A DNA stretch of 64,000 nucleotides, taken from contig QIBA01000032.1 in assembly GCA_003225175.1 (NCBI GenBank), forward strand, positions 124,001 through 188,000, read 5' to 3'. This DNA comes from Acidobacteriota bacterium (GTDB lineage: Bacteria; Acidobacteriota; Terriglobia; Terriglobales; Acidobacteriaceae). The number at the start of each line of letters is the position of its first letter. Positions within the stretch are counted from its first letter, which is position 1. A model generated the notes under the pieces. The model ran no database searches. It was given only the letters and a program-made list of their open reading frames with translations, and was not told the DNA's origin. Positions 59,804-64,000 of this stretch are shown piece by piece. Made by a program: the position numbers and the translations under genes.

Positions 59804-60628
59804 ATGAGTCTCTCGGTTGTGATCATCACGCGAAACGAAGAGAGGAACATCGGACGCACGCTGGCAAGTGTCGCCTGGGCCGATGAGCGAATCATCGTGG
59901 ACTCTGGCTCCGCAGATCGCACGCTCGAAATTGCTCGCGAGCAGGGCGCCAAGGTCTTTGCAGAATCGTGGAAAGGCTATGCGCAGCAGAAGAATTCCGC
60001 GATCGCGAAAGCTTCGAGTGACTGGATACTCTCGATCGACGCAGACGAGGAAGTCTCTGCGGAACTAGCCGAGAGCATAAGACGTGTGGTGAGCGATCCG
60101 ACGTCGAACGTGGCGGGGTACTTCATCGCCCGGCGCAATCTTTTTCTTGGCCGCTGGATTCGCTATGGCGGCTTCTATCCCGATCGCAAGCTGCGACTGT
60201 CTCGGCGCGGCACAGGACAGTTCGTCGAACGTGCGGTGCACGAGACCATGCGCGTCGAGGGCCCTACAGCCGCGCTCGAAGGCGACTTGATTCACAACGC
60301 TTATCCAACTTTAACTGCCTATATCGAAAGCATGAACCGCTATTCTTCGCTAGGAGCAGAAGTAGCGCTGCAGAAAGGACAAGTCAGTGATTCCTGGCTG
60401 TCGTTTCTCGTTAACGTCTACTATCGGCCAGCTCTGAATTTTTCCTGGAACTACTTTTTTCGCCTTGGCTTTCTCGACGGACGCGAAGGATACCTGCTGC
60501 ATCTTTATCACAATGTGTATGTCAGCTGGAAATACGCCAAGGCGTGGGAAGCAGCGAGGAACCAGACAATAAGCGATAGGGCCATAGGCGATAAGCAAAA
60601 CCAAGACAATTCGAAGTTCCTGATTTGA
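59804..60628 (+). CDS. Family 2 glycosyltransferase (WaaE/KdtX-like)
   Basis: Transferase of 274 residues with a GT-A fold. The N-terminus SVVIITRNEERNIGRTLASV, SGSADRTLEIA and DWILSIDADEEV give the nucleotide-sugar site and the DxD motif. The FYPDRKLRLSRRG segment, ERAVHETMRV and a C-terminal membrane-associated part (LSFLVNVYYRPALNFSWNYF) match LPS-core beta-1,4-glucosyltransferases (WaaE type). The C-terminal 30 residues are Asn/Asp/Ala-rich and probably disordered. No other LPS gene is nearby. Confidence 0.87.
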   Translation: MSLSVVIITRNEERNIGRTLASVAWADERIIVDSGSADRTLEIAREQGAKVFAESWKGYAQQKNSAIAKASSDWILSIDADEEVSAELAESIRRVVSDPTSNVAGYFIARRNLFLGRWIRYGGFYPDRKLRLSRRGTGQFVERAVHETMRVEGPTAALEGDLIHNAYPTLTAYIESMNRYSSLGAEVALQKGQVSDSWLSFLVNVYYRPALNFSWNYFFRLGFLDGREGYLLHLYHNVYVSWKYAKAWEAARNQTISDRAIGDKQNQDNSKFLI

Positions 60629-60675
60629 AAAGATGGCTGCCTCTCCAGGAGCCTCGGAGAAAAAAACCGGGAATG

Positions 60676-60820
60676 AACACGGAGGACACGGAGGTCGCGC
60701 AGGAAAACTGCTAAAAAACGAGAAACGCAAACCGACATCTGCGAACCAGGGCAGGATCCAATTTTCAAGGAAAGAAGAAACGCGAGCCGTTCCTCTGCGT
60801 GCTCCGTGCCCTCCGTCTTC
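60676..60820. repeat. Family B inverted repeat element AACACGGAGGACACGGAGG
   Basis: Left arm AACACGGAGGACACGGAGG (60676-60694) and right arm with CCTCTGCGTGCTCCGTGCCC (60793-60812) then TCCGTC. The clearest of three copies. Confidence 0.6.
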
Positions 60821-60848
60821 AGCTTTTTTTTGTCGCGCCAAAACGAAA

Positions 60849-60880
60849 AGACCGCCCGGCAAATAGGCGGCCTTTTCTTT
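60849..60880 (+). terminator. Probable terminator after the GT2 gene
   Basis: CCGCC (60852-60856) pairs with GGCGG (60866-60870); one further A-C mismatch and two flanking pairs extend the stem. TTTTCTTT follows. Confidence 0.5.
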
Positions 60881-61087
60881 CAAGGGAGAATAGTTCCAAC
60901 GGAGGCAAAGCCATCAGAACTTTCTGGACGAAATCTTATGGTCGTGCACAGGGGGTGTCAAGCGAATTTTCTGACGCAAATGCCTTAAAAATCAAGCACT
61001 TAGGAAAAATGTACCCTGCATCGAAAATGTGGCAGTTGCTGCCGCACTTTCCCCACTGCACTTAGTAAGAGCTGCTGTTTCAGCAAC

Positions 61088-62173
61088 TTACCTCGATTTT
61101 GAAGATTCGTCGCGCAAATTCAGGGTAATGACGTTAGCGTCCTCTGGACGGTCGAAAAAGCGGTGCGGATAGAGTTTGTTAAGCACCACGCGCAGCCCAC
61201 CGTAGGCAATGCCGAATGCGAGCGCAACTGCCAGAATCAATCCGATGAGTCCAAAGACAGCGATGATCAGATTGCCGATGTTGTCTTTGCGCGAGAGAAA
61301 CGTCGGCTCGTTGTAGGTGATATCAGCCTCGTAGTTCACTGAAGCGAGCAGCGATCGTGTCTCGGATTGCGAAGCCTGACCGCTGACGATGACGAGAAGC
61401 GGTCCGGTGCGCTTAATAGAAAAACTTCCTGACCCAGTCGCTTCGAGATTTGCATGATTCTGCTCGATGTTTCGCAGTTGCGTTCCGGCGATCTGCGGTG
61501 TGGGATACGAGATCAGCGTGAGTTTGGCTTCTCCTTCGTCGCTCTTATAGAGAGCAGTCAAAACTTCAGCACTCTTGGAGAAATCGACGGCAGAAGCAGG
61601 GAAGGGCGATCCCACCTGATTGTATGACTTCGGTCCAACCGCGAACTTCACTGAATGCTCGATGAACGCAGGCTGCGGCAGCCAATGTGCAAGACTAGGC
61701 GGTTGCCCCAGGTTTCCTGCTGGTTGCGGAAGATCCTCAGCCAGTTCACGCAGTTCGGCCGCTGACATCGCGTTCACATAGTCGAATTTTGCTTCGACCA
61801 CGATGTTGCCTTGCATGAAAAGCACGCGATCGCCAGCTGATTCACCGTGGCGTCCGATTTCTTCGGTGCGCATGCCGGGCTGGCTGTAAAGCGTATATGC
61901 GCCGTAAGCGCCTGTAGCATCATCAAAGCGCGCCGCGCGAATGCTCAGTTTGCGATCGCCCTTTGCGTAGTTTGCGGATTGAAAATCGGTGAAGCCGTAT
62001 TCCTTGAGCACCGCCGCATTGCCGGCATCGGCGTCCGCGGGATTCGTGCTGGTCCTGGCAGCAGGCTCCTGCTGCCATCCAGCAAAGGCTTTAGGGAGAA
62101 CCGCTGAGTCAGTCGCCAACGCTGCCGAGGCAAGTGAGACGATTAAAGCAAAGAGTCTGGTGCACAATGGCAT
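61088..62173 (-). CDS. DUF6599-like exported membrane-anchored protein
   Basis: Protein of about 361 residues. ATG at 62173 begins a signal (LFALIVSLASAALATDSA); upstream ATGs at 62215 and 62221 are less likely. The extracytoplasmic domain (about 270 residues) contains DRKLSIRAARFDDATGAYGA and a second half with LTLISYPTPQIAGTQLRNIE. A membrane span (NLIIAVFGLIGLILAVALAF) ends with a basic cytoplasmic tail. Matches the acidobacterial DUF6599 pattern as I know it; no function is established. Confidence 0.65.
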   Translation of the reverse strand: MPLCTRLFALIVSLASAALATDSAVLPKAFAGWQQEPAARTSTNPADADAGNAAVLKEYGFTDFQSANYAKGDRKLSIRAARFDDATGAYGAYTLYSQPGMRTEEIGRHGESAGDRVLFMQGNIVVEAKFDYVNAMSAAELRELAEDLPQPAGNLGQPPSLAHWLPQPAFIEHSVKFAVGPKSYNQVGSPFPASAVDFSKSAEVLTALYKSDEGEAKLTLISYPTPQIAGTQLRNIEQNHANLEATGSGSFSIKRTGPLLVIVSGQASQSETRSLLASVNYEADITYNEPTFLSRKDNIGNLIIAVFGLIGLILAVALAFGIAYGGLRVVLNKLYPHRFFDRPEDANVITLNLRDESSKSR

Positions 62174-62234
62174 GTACAAAGCTGGAATCGACAAATCTAG
62201 TCTATTAGACACCATCGCCACATTGCGGGATTCC

Positions 62235-62413
62235 GGTAGAGACGCAGCATGCTTGCGTCTCCTGCGTGGGACTGCTGCAGGGCTAAATCGTGCCAGCTAT
62301 TTCGGATATGGAGGTCCCGGCCGTGCCGTCATTCGACGCTGCATGGAGGAGACGCAGCATGCTGCAGGCTTGTCCTTAATTTGGATAAGCCTATAGCATA
62401 CTGCGTCTCTACC
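62235..62413. repeat. Palindromic element with GTAGAGACGCAGCATGCT ends (family A)
   Basis: Ends GTAGAGACGCAGCATGCT (62236-62253) and AGCATACTGCGTCTCTAC (62395-62412) are inverted with one mismatch. The left end itself folds (GAGACGCA / TGCGTCTC around GCATGCT), and a further GAGACGCAGCATGCTGC lies at 62349-62365. Its proximity to the 61088-62173 gene puts it in that gene's upstream region. Confidence 0.6.
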
Positions 62414-62428
62414 TCCAGGATTTGGCAG

Positions 62429-64000
62429 CTATTGCCCAGCCGTAGCAGGCTGTCTCGCGCTTGCGACCTTAATCCCACTGAGCCCCTGGGCGTAATGGGA
62501 GATGCCGCGATAGAGCGATTCCGCGATGCGTTGCCTGTACTCAGGAGTACGCAGCTTGCGTTCGTCAGTGGGATTGCTCACGAACGAGATCTCCGCGAGG
62601 ATGGAAGGCATGTTAGCGCCAATCAGCACGATGAACGGCGCCTTCTTCACTCCACGATTTTTAACGCCGGGGCTCTTCGCAGCCTCTCCGGCATGCAGCG
62701 CCTTCTGCACATTGGCAGCGAACTCGCGCGACTCGTCGATCTTGTCTTTCAGCGCGATCTTCTTCACCAGGTCCTGCAAGTCGTGCACAGAGGTTTCAGA
62801 GACCGAGTTCTCACGGGCAGCTACTTCTAGAGCCTCAGGCGATGAGGTGAAGTTCAGGTAGTAAGTCTCCACGCCGCGCGCCGAAGAATCGGAGCTTGAG
62901 TTTGCGTGGATCGAAATGAACAGATCCGCTTGATTCTGATTCGCTATAGCCGTACGCGTCTCGAGGGGAATGAAAGTGTCATCGTGGCGCGTGTAGACTA
63001 CGTCGGCTCCGAGCTTCTGTTCCAGCAGTTTGCCTAAACGCAGCGCGACATCGAGTACAAGATCTTTTTCGAGCAATCCAGTTGAACCGATCGTTCCGGT
63101 GTCGTGGCCGCCATGTCCGGCATCGACCACGATCTTGCCGATCTTCAATCCCAGCGCGCGGACCAGCGACAAATCACCGTCCGCAGTTGGTTTGGCCTGC
63201 CGAGTTACGCTTGCCATGGTGACAGGCGCTTTCCCATTGCGATTCTTCTGGCTTTTGCTTGCGGCGAATGGATGTTCAGCGGGTTTGCTGTCCGCTGATT
63301 GTGGCAGCTCGCGCTTCGCCACATTGTCGACCACAGCGCCACTCGTCGGCTTGCTCGTGGCCTTCACCTGCTTGGGATCCTCGCTGAGCGATGCGATCTC
63401 GGCTAGACCGAGGTTGCTATCTTCAAGCGGCACTTCAGCGCGCTTGGCAAGAGCAGGTTTCCTGGGAGGCGCTTTGGCACTCGTTGTGTCGACTGACTCC
63501 TCGTCATCATCATCTGACGGCGAAGGATTCTTACGATTTGCCGCAACGGTCTTGGGCTCAGCGCGCCTGGTCTGTGAAATTTGCGGCACGCCGGTGGAGG
63601 AATTGGAGCGAGGATCCGAAGCCGCATTCTGCGACCCAGCTGTCTCTAACTGCGGCGCAGCCTTGCGCCCGTGAACGTCGATGATCAACCGATAAGGATT
63701 CGGCAGGATGAAGGCCGAGTACTCGGCGAGGTTATCGACTTCGAGCACCACGCGCGCCATATTCGCCTTGTACTGCGCGACGCGTACCTTCTTCAGCAGA
63801 CCGTCTTCAATGTTGTAGCTCTTGCCAATCAGCTCCGACGCGAGCCGGCTGTCGTGCAGGTCGAAGAAGATGCGATCGGGAGAGGGAACTCGCCCGGCTT
63901 CGTACTTTACTTCGTCTTCGAGATCGATGGCGATGCGCGTGTAGTCAGGCGTGGACCAGTAACGGAGGCTGGTAATGCGCGGCAATCCCTTTTGCTTTGA
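62429..64000 (-). CDS. N-acetylmuramoyl-L-alanine amidase, AMIN + Amidase_3 (5' end outside window)
   Basis: Zinc amidase that cuts the bond between muramic acid and the peptide of the cell wall. The frame is open to the right edge, so the start and any signal peptide are missing. An AMIN domain, which targets the enzyme to the envelope, comes first (YWSTPDYTRIAIDLEDEV). A disordered Ala/Pro/Ser/Lys-rich linker of about 130 residues is next. The Amidase_3 domain holds VDAGHGGHDTG, LLEKDLVLD, FISIHANSSSD and ILAEISFVSNP, giving two zinc His, a zinc Glu and the catalytic Glu. Similar to AmiC-type amidases used in cell separation. Confidence 0.92.
   Translation of the reverse strand, partial: SKQKGLPRITSLRYWSTPDYTRIAIDLEDEVKYEAGRVPSPDRIFFDLHDSRLASELIGKSYNIEDGLLKKVRVAQYKANMARVVLEVDNLAEYSAFILPNPYRLIIDVHGRKAAPQLETAGSQNAASDPRSNSSTGVPQISQTRRAEPKTVAANRKNPSPSDDDDEESVDTTSAKAPPRKPALAKRAEVPLEDSNLGLAEIASLSEDPKQVKATSKPTSGAVVDNVAKRELPQSADSKPAEHPFAASKSQKNRNGKAPVTMASVTRQAKPTADGDLSLVRALGLKIGKIVVDAGHGGHDTGTIGSTGLLEKDLVLDVALRLGKLLEQKLGADVVYTRHDDTFIPLETRTAIANQNQADLFISIHANSSSDSSARGVETYYLNFTSSPEALEVAARENSVSETSVHDLQDLVKKIALKDKIDESREFAANVQKALHAGEAAKSPGVKNRGVKKAPFIVLIGANMPSILAEISFVSNPTDERKLRTPEYRQRIAESLYRGISHYAQGLSGIKVASARQPATAGQ

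Larger units (their letters stand above)
60629..61087. other. 459-bp spacer with a repeat element and terminator, no gene
   Basis: Holds the family B element (60676-60820) and the hairpin CCGCC-9 nt-GGCGG at 60852-60870 followed by CCTTTTCTTT, which probably terminates the glycosyltransferase mRNA. After that, 60890-61087 shows no coding frame. Confidence 0.5.

Overview
The window looks like chromosomal DNA of an acidobacterium (Acidobacteriota, Terriglobia-like). The evidence is family content. There are three tandem proteins of the acidobacterial VWFA-related type, a very large Oar-like TonB-dependent receptor with an N-terminal carboxypeptidase-regulatory-like domain, and a FecR-type secreted protein with a Trp/Gly-rich DUF6600-like module. 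An MglA-type GTPase, Arg/Asp-rich small secreted proteins, and many lipoproteins and HExxH or prolyl-oligopeptidase exported enzymes also fit. Base composition is fairly even and moderately GC-rich by eye. I see no phage, plasmid, IS transposase or CRISPR array. The window is mostly ordinary chromosome with many intergenic inverted-repeat elements.

Layout. 1-5.5 kb: rluD-type pseudouridine synthase (cut by the left edge), three VWFA paralogues, mglA-like GTPase. 5.7-13.5 kb: M48 metalloprotease, stand-alone Clp-type AAA ATPase, lipoprotein glycosidase-like protein, GT39-like membrane glycosyltransferase, DUF3467 protein, PhyH dioxygenase. 13.7-17.4 kb: FHA-GAF-AAA-Fis sigma-54 activator with a strong hairpin upstream, tRNA-Leu(UAG), degenerate receiver protein, small membrane protein. 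17.5-22.1 kb: prolyl oligopeptidase, then a minus-strand cluster of two overlapping PPK2 genes and adenylate kinase that together look like a polyphosphate-to-ATP module. 22.3-23.6 kb: a damaged stretch where the start of a His/Met-rich exported protein runs head-on into a LysR/NhaR-type fragment. 23.8-33.7 kb: exported proteins (unknown, acetamidase-like, FecR/DUF6600, YxGIP-repeat protein, BON lipoprotein, OmpA lipoprotein) plus a lone AAA ATPase. 33.9-39.1 kb: TetR regulator divergent from an RND pump and its membrane fusion protein. 39.1-41.3 kb: two paralogous Arg-rich secreted proteins (one frameshifted), a large palindromic element, and an orphan Dpp/Opp-type ABC permease. 41.6-45.2 kb: an operon of XRE regulator, NfeD-like protein, flotillin, 49-residue membrane protein and PspA, apparently a membrane-stress module under a palindromic operator. 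45.4-50.9 kb: CAP-domain protein, DinB/MDMPI-like protein, TonB receptor, 38-residue membrane protein. 51.2-57.2 kb: ispG, TPR protein, SAM hydroxide adenosyltransferase, recX, GNAT, MarR/VOC pair, truA with no canonical start codon. 57.6-64 kb: TolC-family protein, GT2, DUF6599-like protein, and an AMIN/Amidase_3 amidase cut by the right edge.

The best candidates for something less described are: the flotillin/PspA operon with its unannotated 49-residue protein; the split, translationally coupled PPK2 pair next to adk; the apparent ATC start of truA; the 15-bp sequence shared upstream of two exported-protein genes; the 22.3-23.6 kb rearrangement; and several families of intergenic palindromic elements. 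Functions are from recognition of motifs and families by eye; no database search was run.
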